A stretch of DNA of 38,546 bases from Comamonadaceae bacterium (lineage in GTDB: Bacteria; Pseudomonadota; Gammaproteobacteria; Burkholderiales; Burkholderiaceae_C). Of the stretch, positions 24,556 to 32,521 are shown in pieces. The notes below the pieces were generated by a model, which searched no databases, was not told the origin of the DNA, and worked only from the letters and a program-made list of their open reading frames with translations. Position 1 is the first letter of the stretch. Each line of letters opens with the position of its first letter. The DNA lies in contig CANJQN010000043.1 in assembly GCA_947476465.1 (NCBI GenBank), positions 1 through 38,546 on the forward strand. The letters run 5' to 3'. Both the position numbers and the translations under genes were made by a program.

Positions 24556-26319
24556 CTATGTGACGGGACCCAAGGCGCACGCGTGCGTCGCGGCCAAGTA
24601 GCCGAAGACAAGCGCCGGGCCGAGCGTAATGCCGGGCCCCGGGTAGCTGCCGTTCATCACCGACTGCATGTCATTGCCACAGGCATAGAGGCCGGCAATG
24701 GGCGAGCCGTCGGTCGACAGGACGCGCGCGCTCTCATCGGTCACGATACCGGCCGCCATACCGATATCGGAGGGGCGCACTTGCACCGCGTAAAAGGGCG
24801 CGTGCTCGATCGGCCCCACGCAGGGGTTTGGAGCCTGGTCCACATCTCCCAGATGGCGCTGGTAGATATCCGCGCCGCGATGAAACTGCGAATCGACACC
24901 CTGGCGAGCGTCCTCGTTGAAGACCCGCACAGCTTCCCTGAAGGTCTCACTTGGTAGACCCATCGCCTGAGCAAGATCGTCGAGCGTGGCAGCCTCTCGC
25001 AGGTAGCCACTCGCGACATGCCGATGCAGGCGCAGCGCAAAGGGCTTCACGCGGCCCAGCCCGTAGCGCCAGAGGAACACGCGGTCGCAGATCAGCCATG
25101 CGGGAACAGCCTGGGCTTGGTCATTGAGCTGAGCGCGCACAAACTCGTGGTATGAGACTGCCTCGTTCACGAAGCGCCGCCCTTGCCCGTTGACCGCGAT
25201 GAGCCCGGGCTTGGCCCGGTCAGCGACCGTGTGGGGGTAGACACCTCGCGACCCATCATCACGAGTGAAAGTCGACGCCGGCGTCCACAGGCCCTGCCGC
25301 GTGGGCGAGTCGCTCAGGCATGCGCCCACGGTGGTCGCAAGGCTGGCGCCGCAGGGAACCTCTTGACTGCCCATGGTGGCAGTGAGGGAACCGGCGAGCG
25401 CCGGGACGAACTTGGCGCGCAGCTCGCCCGCGTGCGAGAGCCCGCCGGTTGCGAGAATCACTGCGCGAGAGGCGCGCAGGAGCCTGGTAGTGGTTGCACC
25501 TTCCGACCTTACCTCTACGCCGACTACGCGCCCAAGCTCCGTTCGAAGCGACTGCACCGCCGTTCCCGTGCGCACCTGCACCCCCAGGTCCAGCACCGAC
25601 TTGAAGAGCCGACCCGCGAGCGCATTGCCAAGCACGAGCGTCGTTCCCCGCGGATGCGTCAGGCGTTCGCGCGCATGGCGCATCAGCAACCGGATCACGT
25701 GCCAGGTGGAACCCAGCGACCGTCCGACGCGCCGGAAATGGGGAATGTCGGGGCGCGCGATCATCATCCCTCCAAACAGCATGAATTCAGGCAGCGGCCA
25801 GCACAGCGTCGCGAACGCGGGGCCAAGCTCGCAGCCATTGAAAGGCACAGGCTCCAGCACCCGCCCGCCCGACGTAGAACCCGGCATGTCAGGGTAATAG
25901 TCGGGATAGCGCAGCACCGGCTGTAGCCGCACGGAGGTGTTCGCTTCAAGGAAGCGCAGTGCCTCGTCGCCGCGGGTCAGGAAGGTTTCAAGCGTTCGCG
26001 CATGCTTGTCAGCAGGAACCGTGTGGCTCAGGTAGCGGCGCGCCTCATCGAGGCTGTCCACAAGGCCGTGTGCGGCCATCTTGTGGTTGGCGGGAATCCA
26101 GACCATGCCACCGGACACGGCAGACGTCCCTCCGACTTTCTGGGCTTGTTCGAGCAGGATGACGCGCTGGCCCCGCGCCGCGGCGACTGCTGCGGCCGCC
26201 ATGCCTGCCGCGCCTGCGCCTATGACAATGACATCAGCGGACTCGTCGCCCTTGACAGGTTGGCCCAGGCCACCGTGCTCGTGAGGCGCCCGCTGTCGGC
26301 GTTCTACCAGGATACTCAT
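24556..26319 (-). CDS. FAD-dependent dehydrogenase of the fumarate reductase/3-ketosteroid dehydrogenase group
   Basis: This 587-residue flavoprotein has VIVIGAGAAGMAAAAVAAAR (dinucleotide-binding GxGxxG, Gly34-Gly39) and KVGGTSAVSGGMVWIPANH. The C-terminal FAD contact block AGLYACGNDMQSVMNGSYPG with GITLGPALVFGY is typical of KstD-like enzymes. The family introduces or removes a C=C bond next to a carbonyl or carboxylate. The start at 26319 gives ~29 residues before the FAD domain; its ribosome site is weak. It heads the minus-strand series with LysR B and the PrpD-like gene. The substrate is unknown; a steroid role is not supported by its neighbours. Confidence 0.9.
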   Translation of the reverse strand: MSILVERRQRAPHEHGGLGQPVKGDESADVIVIGAGAAGMAAAAVAAARGQRVILLEQAQKVGGTSAVSGGMVWIPANHKMAAHGLVDSLDEARRYLSHTVPADKHARTLETFLTRGDEALRFLEANTSVRLQPVLRYPDYYPDMPGSTSGGRVLEPVPFNGCELGPAFATLCWPLPEFMLFGGMMIARPDIPHFRRVGRSLGSTWHVIRLLMRHARERLTHPRGTTLVLGNALAGRLFKSVLDLGVQVRTGTAVQSLRTELGRVVGVEVRSEGATTTRLLRASRAVILATGGLSHAGELRAKFVPALAGSLTATMGSQEVPCGASLATTVGACLSDSPTRQGLWTPASTFTRDDGSRGVYPHTVADRAKPGLIAVNGQGRRFVNEAVSYHEFVRAQLNDQAQAVPAWLICDRVFLWRYGLGRVKPFALRLHRHVASGYLREAATLDDLAQAMGLPSETFREAVRVFNEDARQGVDSQFHRGADIYQRHLGDVDQAPNPCVGPIEHAPFYAVQVRPSDIGMAAGIVTDESARVLSTDGSPIAGLYACGNDMQSVMNGSYPGPGITLGPALVFGYLAATHACALGPVT

Positions 26320-26529
26320 CGTGCTGCTTCTCGTGGTGCAAGTGCGAATGGTCAAAAGTACTCTTCCGTCCCCTGCAGCGTCAATTTGATTTGATTGCCG
26401 CATTGATGGTCGGTATTCGGTACCAAGGCAATGGACGGGCCTATGAATGACACCCGGAAATCAAATCGACATCCGACGGATTGTTCCATAGAGTCTCCTC
26501 GTCACGAAGCTGGATGGCAAAGGAAGTGC

Positions 26530-26715
26530 ATGTCGCGGGATTTCGATAACAGGGTGGCATTTGTCGCCGGCGCTTCCGCAGGAATCGGCGCAGCGGCCTC
26601 GAAGAGGCTGCCGGCGCGACGCGCGCGCGTTGCGCTGCATTACCGTTCCAGGGCCGACGACCTGGTCGACCTCACCATAGCAACCGAGCTGCGCTGCGTC
26701 GGCTTGCACGCTTAG
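26530..26715 (+). pseudogene. SDR dehydrogenase relic (N-terminal fragment)
   Basis: MSRDFDNRVAFVAGASAGIG, then AAASKRL and RRARVALHYRSR, is the first Rossmann segment of an SDR (usual T/AGxxxGIG, then VA--YRS). It loses SDR character after about 48 codons and stops at 26715. The NNAG and YxxxK parts are absent. The acyl-CoA dehydrogenase-like gene starts 36 bp later, so a deletion probably joined the two. The 210 bp between this relic and the divergent FAD gene contain no gene I can support. Confidence 0.65.
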
Positions 26716-26750
26716 TCCCCATCTGCGCCCACCAAACACAGGAGAACAAC

Positions 26751-27905
26751 TTGGAATTCCAATACAGTGAGGAACAACGCGCAGTACGCGACATGATGAA
26801 GAGCTTTGCCGCGCGCGAAATCTTGCCGCAAGCAGAGCACGTGGACAGATCACAGGAGTTTCCGTACGAGAACTGGAAGAAGCTCGGCGAACTCGGCGTG
26901 ATCAACATGAATCTTCCGCAGGAGGCGGGGGGCTCGGGGGCAGACATGCTGACCCAGTGCATAGCGATAGAAGAAGTTGCCTATGCAGACTCCAGCTACG
27001 TGCCCACGTTCGCCGCGCAGCAGTCCTCGTGTCGCCATATCCTGCGTTACGCGAGGGAACCGCAGCGTTCGCAGTGGATCGAGAAATTCGTCAAACCCAT
27101 TTGCCGCGGTGACGCCTGGGGCGCGACGGCCCTGACTGAGCCGAATAGTTCCTCTAGCGATGCCGGCTCAATGCTTACCACGGCGGTTCGGCAGGGCGAC
27201 GAGTGGGTGATCAATGGCAACAAAATGTACTCGACGGCCGCCGGGTTGAAGAATACGCTTTTCGTCATCGTGTGGGCCATCATTGACAAGGAAACGCGCG
27301 CGAGCAGAATGTTCCTCGTACCAAGCCACACGCCCGGCATGGTGCTTGGCAGGAAGCTCGAGAAGCTCGGGTTGCGCGGCGCCGAAACTCGAGAGATTTT
27401 CTTTGAGGATTGCCGTGTTCCGCTCGAGAACATCCTCGACAACGAAAAGTCCGCCGAGATCAGTCCCGTCGGCGACACGCAGTTCCATAGCCGCCTGTTT
27501 CACGCATCGAACGCCCTCGGGCTACAGCGGTTCTGCCTGGAGGAGGCGCTGCGCTTCGCCAAGGATCGGAAGACCTGGGGTGTCCCTCTTTCAGAACGCC
27601 AGCTTATCCAGGGATGGCTAGCGGAAATGTCAACGGACATCGAGATCAGCACGCTGCTGAGAGACCGCGCCGCGTGGCGCTACGACCGTGGTGAGCTCGG
27701 GGTCGCGGAAGCCGCGATGGTGAAATACGTCTGCGCGGAGAACGCGCTCAAATCCGCGAATTACGCAACGGACATTTTTGGCGGCATGGGCTATCTGGAG
27801 GGTGTCCCCGTGGTGCGCCGGCTGCGCGACGCTAAGGGTCTCACCATCATCCTGGGCGGTGTCACACTTTTTAAGTGGATTATCGCCAAGGAGATGGGCT
27901 GCTGA
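26751..27905 (+). CDS. Acyl-CoA dehydrogenase-family protein lacking the usual catalytic Glu
   Basis: This 384-residue protein starts with TTG behind an AGGAG site (EFQYSEEQRAVRDMMKSFAA). It has the FAD/acyl-CoA signature WGATALTEPNSSSSDAG, GRKLEKLGLRGAETREIFFE in the beta domain and a C-terminal FGGMGYLEGVPVVRRLRDAK. Acyl-CoA dehydrogenases place the catalytic base in an (Y)EGT motif; here the aligned stretch is IILGGVT, with Leu368 at the Glu position. The alternative base of isovaleryl-CoA dehydrogenase also appears to be absent (HSRLFHASNALG). It may be a non-redox or altered enzyme. It is convergent with LysR C. Confidence 0.88.
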   Translation: MEFQYSEEQRAVRDMMKSFAAREILPQAEHVDRSQEFPYENWKKLGELGVINMNLPQEAGGSGADMLTQCIAIEEVAYADSSYVPTFAAQQSSCRHILRYAREPQRSQWIEKFVKPICRGDAWGATALTEPNSSSSDAGSMLTTAVRQGDEWVINGNKMYSTAAGLKNTLFVIVWAIIDKETRASRMFLVPSHTPGMVLGRKLEKLGLRGAETREIFFEDCRVPLENILDNEKSAEISPVGDTQFHSRLFHASNALGLQRFCLEEALRFAKDRKTWGVPLSERQLIQGWLAEMSTDIEISTLLRDRAAWRYDRGELGVAEAAMVKYVCAENALKSANYATDIFGGMGYLEGVPVVRRLRDAKGLTIILGGVTLFKWIIAKEMGC

Positions 27906-27990
27906 GTTGAGGACGCTAAAGTTCGGGGTTGGCGTGACAAGCGCCATGCAGCAGAGTTCCTTGCGTGAGAGCGCAAGCATACTGGGCTGG

Positions 27991-28890
27991 CTACTTCCTT
28001 GACCGCTTCAAAACGTGGCCCGAATCTTTCATCAACATCTTGGAGAATGCTTGCGCCGACGGGCTGAGCGTCGAGCCACGCTTTTGAATGATCCCGAGGC
28101 TGCGTATCGCGTAAGGTCCCGGAATCGGTATGCAGTGAAGGCCGTCCAGGCGGACGTCGGTAAGGACGCTGGAAGGCAGGACAGTGATGCCCATCTGCCT
28201 GCGAACCATCGCAAGTGCTGTGGCTGGTTGTTCAACCTGGACCGTCGGCACTGTGCGCACTCCGATCATCTTGAGCGCAGGTATCGATGGGCCGGCCTTG
28301 ACGATGACCAGTTCGTACCGGTCAAGACCCTTCATGTTGAGCCTCTTGGTGGCCAGCGGATGCCCTTGCGGCACGATGAGCATCAGCGAGTCATTGAACA
28401 CCGGCGTGAAGATCAGGTGCGGGTCAGGATGGAGCAAACTGCCGATCCCGAGGTCGACTTCGCGCTGCCGGACAGCGGCATGGACCTGCTCGTACGTCCG
28501 CTCGAAAAGGCTGATCAGTGTGTCCGGGTACGCGCTATGGAATTCAGCGAGTTTGACGGTCATAACTCCAGCGGCCAGCGAAGAAAGCGCCGCGATCCTA
28601 AGCACTCCATGGTCGCCGCGACCCAATTCCTTAACTTGCCGGTAAGACTCCTCCAATTGTTCCAGCGAGCCCTTGATCTGCCCGTAAAAACCATGGCCCG
28701 CCACGGTGGGAACGCAGGCGCGGGTAGACCGGTCGAACAGGATCACACCGACGTCCTGCTCCAGTCCCTTGATGAGATTGGAAAGTGCCGGCTGCGTAAC
28801 AGCCAGCCGGACGGCAGCCGCCATGAACGAGCCAGTTTCGAGCAAGGCTATGAAGGCCTTCAGCTGGCGGTACTTGATGTTGTCGGACAT
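27991..28890 (-). CDS. LysR-family transcriptional regulator C
   Basis: This 299-residue regulator starts MSDNIKYRQLKAFIALLETG. The HTH is in AAVRLAVTQPALSNLIKGLE and the effector domain begins near VLRIAALSSLAAG. It is the third member of the NIKYRQL paralogue set. It is divergent from the second ICL/PEPM-type lyase gene across only 53 bp, the classic arrangement for a LysR gene and its target. The short gap must hold both promoters and the operator. Confidence 0.93.
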   Translation of the reverse strand: MSDNIKYRQLKAFIALLETGSFMAAAVRLAVTQPALSNLIKGLEQDVGVILFDRSTRACVPTVAGHGFYGQIKGSLEQLEESYRQVKELGRGDHGVLRIAALSSLAAGVMTVKLAEFHSAYPDTLISLFERTYEQVHAAVRQREVDLGIGSLLHPDPHLIFTPVFNDSLMLIVPQGHPLATKRLNMKGLDRYELVIVKAGPSIPALKMIGVRTVPTVQVEQPATALAMVRRQMGITVLPSSVLTDVRLDGLHCIPIPGPYAIRSLGIIQKRGSTLSPSAQAFSKMLMKDSGHVLKRSRK

Positions 28891-28943
28891 TGGAACTACT
28901 GGGTTACGGCAGCGCAATCGATGTCATTTCAACAGGAACTGCA

Positions 28944-29837
28944 ATGAATGAACCTTTAAAACTGAGAGACTGGCTTGTCGGCACGAAGGTGCTTCAGGTG
29001 GCCGGAGTGGGAGATGCGGGGCAAGCCCGACTGGTGCAGGAAACGGGATTTCCGGCGGTGTACATCTCCGGCGCGTATGTCAATCATACGCGTGGCTATC
29101 CCGACGGCGTATTGACACTGTCCGAGATTGCATCACGGGTACGGGAAGTCGCGGAGCGAGTTACGATTCCCGTCATTGCCGACGCCGACGAAGGATTCGG
29201 CGGTACGCTGAAAATAGTGCGTACGGTGCATGAGTTCGAGAGAGCCGGCGCTGCCGCGATCCACCTGGAGGATTTTGCGACCAAGAAGCACGGCATTCCG
29301 ATGTCGATCGACAAGATGACCAACAACTTGCACGCGGCTCTTGATTCACGGGCAGATTCCCGTTTTGTCATCATTGCGCGGACAGACGCGATGGCACCCT
29401 GGCGCAACGGTGTGCGGACAGACCGTTCGGCGTGCGAGGAGGAGGCATTCGAGCGCGCATTGGCCTATTGCGAAGCCGGCGCTGATGCAGTTATGCCCAT
29501 GTACGCATCTAACGACTGGCTCGCCAGGTACGGCAAAAGAGTTCCCAGACCATTGGTGGTGCTCGGTGGTGCACCGAAAAATTGGGGCGACAGCAAAAGC
29601 GTGAGCAGTGTGCCGGAGTTCAGCGCGGACGAGCTTGCCAACTACAACGTCAGGATTCTCATCTATGCGACCAATATGCTGTCACGCAGCTTCGCCTTCA
29701 TGCGACAGCAATACGCGGGCTGGTTATCAGAAGGAAGATTCGACGTCCGACCGCAGGACGAACTTGACAGGGCTGCTGCCAATGCGTTGGTGGGACTGGC
29801 AGAGAAGGAAGAGCTTTTGAGAAAATACGGGGAATAA
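28944..29837 (+). CDS. Isocitrate lyase/PEP mutase-superfamily lyase (second copy)
   Basis: This 297-residue barrel enzyme is closely related along its whole length to the lyase at 18364-19263. It has SGAYVNHTRGYPDGVLTLSE, DADEGFG (Asp80, Asp82), HLEDF (Glu109, Asp110) and the same KKHG loop (114-117) where isocitrate lyases have K(K/R)CGH. AGGA lies 8 nt before the ATG. It is the only target-like gene beside LysR C and is followed at once by an IS630 relic. Retention of two intact copies under different regulators suggests different substrates or inducers. Confidence 0.88.
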   Translation: MNEPLKLRDWLVGTKVLQVAGVGDAGQARLVQETGFPAVYISGAYVNHTRGYPDGVLTLSEIASRVREVAERVTIPVIADADEGFGGTLKIVRTVHEFERAGAAAIHLEDFATKKHGIPMSIDKMTNNLHAALDSRADSRFVIIARTDAMAPWRNGVRTDRSACEEEAFERALAYCEAGADAVMPMYASNDWLARYGKRVPRPLVVLGGAPKNWGDSKSVSSVPEFSADELANYNVRILIYATNMLSRSFAFMRQQYAGWLSEGRFDVRPQDELDRAAANALVGLAEKEELLRKYGE

Positions 29838-29838
29838 G

Positions 29839-30057
29839 GACATCGCGGTCGAGGCGGGTCTGGATCGTCGCCAGGTGGCGCTGTAGCGTCAGCGCTTCTT
29901 GGCCGGCGGCGTCGATGCGCTTCGCAAGGATGCCCCGCGTAGCGGTCGGCCGGCCACGGTCACGGCCGAGTGTTGGACGTGGTGGGCCTGTACATGAATC
30001 CGCCCGAGCACGCCCTGGTGCTCAGTTGCGACGAGAAGAACCAGATTCAAGCAGTGG
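29839..30057 (+). pseudogene. IS630-family transposase relic
   Basis: DIAVEAGLDRRQVAL, an amber stop at the usual Trp (TGG to TAG), then RQRFLAGGVDALRKDAPRSG and RPATVTA form the N-terminal HTH part. After a frame change the sequence continues VLDVVGLYMNPPEHALVLSC, then DEKNQIQA, with the first catalytic Asp of the DDE core. About 100 residues between the two parts are deleted, and the rest of the core is missing. It marks the right edge of the catabolic island. Confidence 0.8.
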
Positions 30058-30070
30058 GCCGCTTCCGGCG

Positions 30071-30552
30071 TAGGTTCAGGCTGCGGCTTGAACCAGCCCC
30101 ACCCTCACATTGAAGCTGTCGCAGGCGGCCTCGAAGTTGCAGATCTCGGTCAGCGCGTCGGTCAGGCTCCTTTCGCCGGCATCCATCAGCTTGCTGGCCA
30201 GGTGCTAGGTCAGTGGTTTCAATCGACCGAGCATGGCCTTGGTCTCGCTGTACAGCCGCTCGCTCTGCGCTTCCATGATGCTGCGGGTTTCTTCGTCGAC
30301 ATTGCGATTGCGGGCGCGCCCCGGCGAAACGCTGGTCGAGGCGCTCTACCATGGCCAGGCTGGCCAGGCTGAGATCAGCAGGGCCACCGCCACCACCATG
30401 AGCTTGGCGGCAGTGCTCTGGATCACGAACCACTCGCGCAGGCGCGCGGCGGCCTTGCGCAGCGCGATCCACATGCCGCCTTCGGATTGCGCATCCTCAC
30501 TGTAGTCAACCGGCTGGGAGCTTGCGGATAGATCCGACATGGTCTCTTTCAT
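30071..30552 (-). pseudogene. Frameshifted remnant of a membrane protein of unknown family
   Basis: The start encodes MSDLSASSQPVDYSEDAQ, a basic segment and a transmembrane helix (AAKLMVVAVALLIS). The coding trace then moves to a second frame (LASLAMVERLDQRFAGARP) and a third (RNRNVDEETRSIMEAQSERL, YSETKAMLGRLKPLT). An in-frame amber stop follows, then HLASKLMDAGERSLTDALTE and ICNFEAACDSFNVRVGLV. Two frameshifts and a stop indicate a decayed gene for a one-helix membrane protein with a helical extramembrane part. I do not recognise the family. Confidence 0.5.
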
Positions 30553-30677
30553 CAGGGCAGGGCCACAAAACTTGTCGGTGCCATCCTACAGACGCGCTGG
30601 AAAAACAGGGGTATCCGCTGCCGTTACGGCCCAGTCAGGCACTGGTCTCGTGACTTATTCCCGAGGGAACCGACGCG

Positions 30678-30712
30678 CCGGCGGCGCCTCCAACCAGCGC
30701 CGGGTCTTTTTT
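30678..30712 (+). terminator. First of two tandem terminator-like hairpins
   Basis: CCGGCG (30678-30683) pairs with CGCCGG (30698-30703), an overlapping CGGCGC/GCGCCG pairing is also possible, and TTTTTT follows at 30707-30712. It points along the plus strand, yet no intact plus-strand gene lies upstream. Confidence 0.5.
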
Positions 30713-30732
30713 AAGTTTCTTCCCCGGCATTT

Positions 30733-30765
30733 ATCCCCCGGGCCCTTCAGGCCGGGGGATTTTTT
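30733..30765 (+). terminator. Second tandem intrinsic terminator, after the hipA stop
   Basis: ATCCCCCGG (30733-30741) and CCGGGGGAT (30752-30760) form a perfect 9-bp stem, extended by two inner pairs, followed by six T residues (30760-30765) on the plus strand. In the other direction the hairpin is followed only by ATAAAT, so it favours plus-strand transcripts. It may still mark the 3' end of hipA mRNA, whose stop codon is adjacent. Confidence 0.75.
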
Positions 30766-32098
30766 ATGCGCGGAAGGTCGTTGCTCGCGCCTGCAAATGG
30801 CTTTCTATCGTGCGGGTCTCGTCGGCGGCGACCTGCGCCTGCGCAGCAAATTCCCGCCACCGCCCAACCGCGGAGCGCACGCTGTCGATGACTGGCGACA
30901 AATCGGCCAGTAGGTCCAAGCGCTCGGCCACGACTCGCGCGTCGACCGTGGTGATCCGATCGAACTTGCCATTGATCGACATCTGGTGCGCCTTGACCCA
31001 CTCGCTGTCGGGCCGATACGCATGAGTGATGTCATAGGCCGGCGCGAGCTCCCACGGACCGTCCTCGCGCATCAGGAACGAGAAATTTTTCGTGTGGTCG
31101 TCGTTGTTGGCGGCCAGCACATTGAAGACCATGCGCCGCAAGATCTGCACCATGGCCGCACGGCCGAGCCCAAGGGTGTGCGCCGTCTGGAACAACTGGT
31201 TGTAGCTATGGGTGGCCACCTGCTTGTAATCGAGGTGGGAGAGCGCACACAGTGTCTGCATGTGGTGGCGCTGGCTCCCGGTGCGGTCGAAGCGGCGCGT
31301 CATGAAGTGCGCCCGCCCGTTCTCGTGGAGCAACCGGCATGGCGACATGTCGATCCCCGCGGCGGTCGCCATCATGTAATAGGCGTATTCGATGCGGCCG
31401 TAGCTCCTGGACGGACCCAGCTGCTGATCGGTGCCCATGCCGTCGAACTTGAGCAACCAGGCCTCGAACCCATCGGGAATGTCGAACTGCCCGGTGCGAA
31501 CCTCGTCGGTGTTCGGGCGCCACGCGATGGTGGCTTTGGCACGAGCGCCGCCGGCGGACGTACCCACCTGGATGATCTGCTTGAGGGCCTTGCTGGCGTG
31601 ATCATCGCCGTCGAAGTGGCCCTGTACAGCCCGGCGGGCGGCGTTCACCAGTTCACCCATCTCGACGGCTGTCGGCTTGCTCGGCGACGGCCCCCGCATC
31701 GGCCCAAAGGTCAGGGCGCCCATTGCGCGCTTGCCCATGTAGGCCAGTCGGTCGAGCGCGGTGACGGCTTCCTTGGCAAGGCCGCGATCGGCCATCCAGG
31801 CGTCGATCAGTGCATTGCCGAAGTCATCGGGCAGAGCGTCGGCCAGCAAGGCGGGCAGCCGTTTGAACGTGGCCTCGGGCAGATCCGTAAAGATGAAGGG
31901 CTCGCTGGCGAGGGCCAGCGGCATGGCGATGGGGGCCAGCTCGATGCCGGTCTTCACCCACGCGGGGTCGTACATGAAGGCGTAGGCATTTTGTGTCGGC
32001 TCCCGCGCCACAGCGCCGACGCGCTTGCCCCACGCCCTGACCTCGACAGCCTCGACTCTCAAATAGGGGGCGGTTCTGGTTTTCTTGGCGATGGCCAT
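30764..32098 (-). CDS. hipA: HipA-family serine/threonine kinase toxin
   Basis: This 444-residue HipA-like kinase has VGTSAGGARAKA (178-189), equivalent to the ATP-loop GSSxGGARPK segment. WLLKF places the ATP Lys at 217. NNDDHTKNFSFL (331-342) is the catalytic loop with base Asp333 and Asn338, and Asp356 in YDITHAY binds Mg. HipA kinases phosphorylate aminoacyl-tRNA synthetases such as GltX, stop translation and cause dormancy. The gene begins 5 bp after the hipB stop in the usual antitoxin-first order. All key residues are present, so it is probably active. Confidence 0.93.
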   Translation of the reverse strand: MAIAKKTRTAPYLRVEAVEVRAWGKRVGAVAREPTQNAYAFMYDPAWVKTGIELAPIAMPLALASEPFIFTDLPEATFKRLPALLADALPDDFGNALIDAWMADRGLAKEAVTALDRLAYMGKRAMGALTFGPMRGPSPSKPTAVEMGELVNAARRAVQGHFDGDDHASKALKQIIQVGTSAGGARAKATIAWRPNTDEVRTGQFDIPDGFEAWLLKFDGMGTDQQLGPSRSYGRIEYAYYMMATAAGIDMSPCRLLHENGRAHFMTRRFDRTGSQRHHMQTLCALSHLDYKQVATHSYNQLFQTAHTLGLGRAAMVQILRRMVFNVLAANNDDHTKNFSFLMREDGPWELAPAYDITHAYRPDSEWVKAHQMSINGKFDRITTVDARVVAERLDLLADLSPVIDSVRSAVGRWREFAAQAQVAADETRTIESHLQARATTFRA

Positions 32099-32103
32099 GC
32101 AGG

Positions 32104-32436
32104 TCAGTCTTTCTGAGGCTCGGGCGTCCCGAGGAGGGGCTTGCGACGCTTGTAGGCGCGTTGGCGCGGCTGGCGCTGGGCCAACAGTTGCAAGGGGTTG
32201 ACGGTCACGGCCGGCTTGAACGTGCTGAACCACGCCTCCCGGTTCAAGGCCTTGACGACGGAGACGAAGGAGGCGAGCGTTGATCCTGCGCCGCTTTCGA
32301 GGCGACGCACCGCGTTGATGGACATGCCCGTCTTCTTGGCAACATCGTCCAACGTGAGGTTGGCGCGCAGGCGTTGCGCCCGCAACTGCTCCCCCAGTTC
32401 GGCGACAAGCTCATCAGTGGTATGTACTTCACTCAT
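32104..32436 (-). CDS. hipB: HipB-type antitoxin, Xre-family HTH regulator
   Basis: This 110-residue protein carries a helix-turn-helix at about residues 11-65 (LGEQLRAQRLRANLTLDDVA, then KKTGMSINAVRRLESG). The C-terminus is basic (RQRAYKRRKPLLG). HipB neutralises HipA and represses the operon through operators near the promoter. An upstream in-frame ATG at 32496 would add residues lying within the operator region, so the ATG at 32436 is preferred. Confidence 0.92.
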   Translation of the reverse strand: MSEVHTTDELVAELGEQLRAQRLRANLTLDDVAKKTGMSINAVRRLESGAGSTLASFVSVVKALNREAWFSTFKPAVTVNPLQLLAQRQPRQRAYKRRKPLLGTPEPQKD

Positions 32437-32440
32437 AAAA

Positions 32441-32521
32441 ATCCATATTTGGATATATGTACAGAAATACTTGCTCAAATATCCATATACAGACATTAGT
32501 GGAGCAAGCAGCTCCCGTCAA
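32441..32521 (-). promoter_or_regulatory. hipBA promoter with operator-like repeats
   Basis: On the reverse strand TTGACG (plus 32516-32521) and TAATGT (32493-32498) are spaced 17 bp apart as -35 and -10. An inverted repeat GGAGC/GCTCC (32501-32515) fills the spacer. Downstream are ATATCCATATA (32479-32489) and the palindrome ATCCATATTTGGAT (32441-32454). The TATCC/GGATA half-sites resemble the known HipB operator TATCC-N8-GGATA, though the spacing differs. Two further ATCC copies lie upstream at about 32539 and 32580. Confidence 0.6.

Noticed and set aside
30678..30712. Possible tmRNA or tRNA 3' end (GGCGCCTCCAACCA)
   Set aside because: No T-arm or matching 5' acceptor strand upstream; the hairpin plus T-tract is better read as a terminator.
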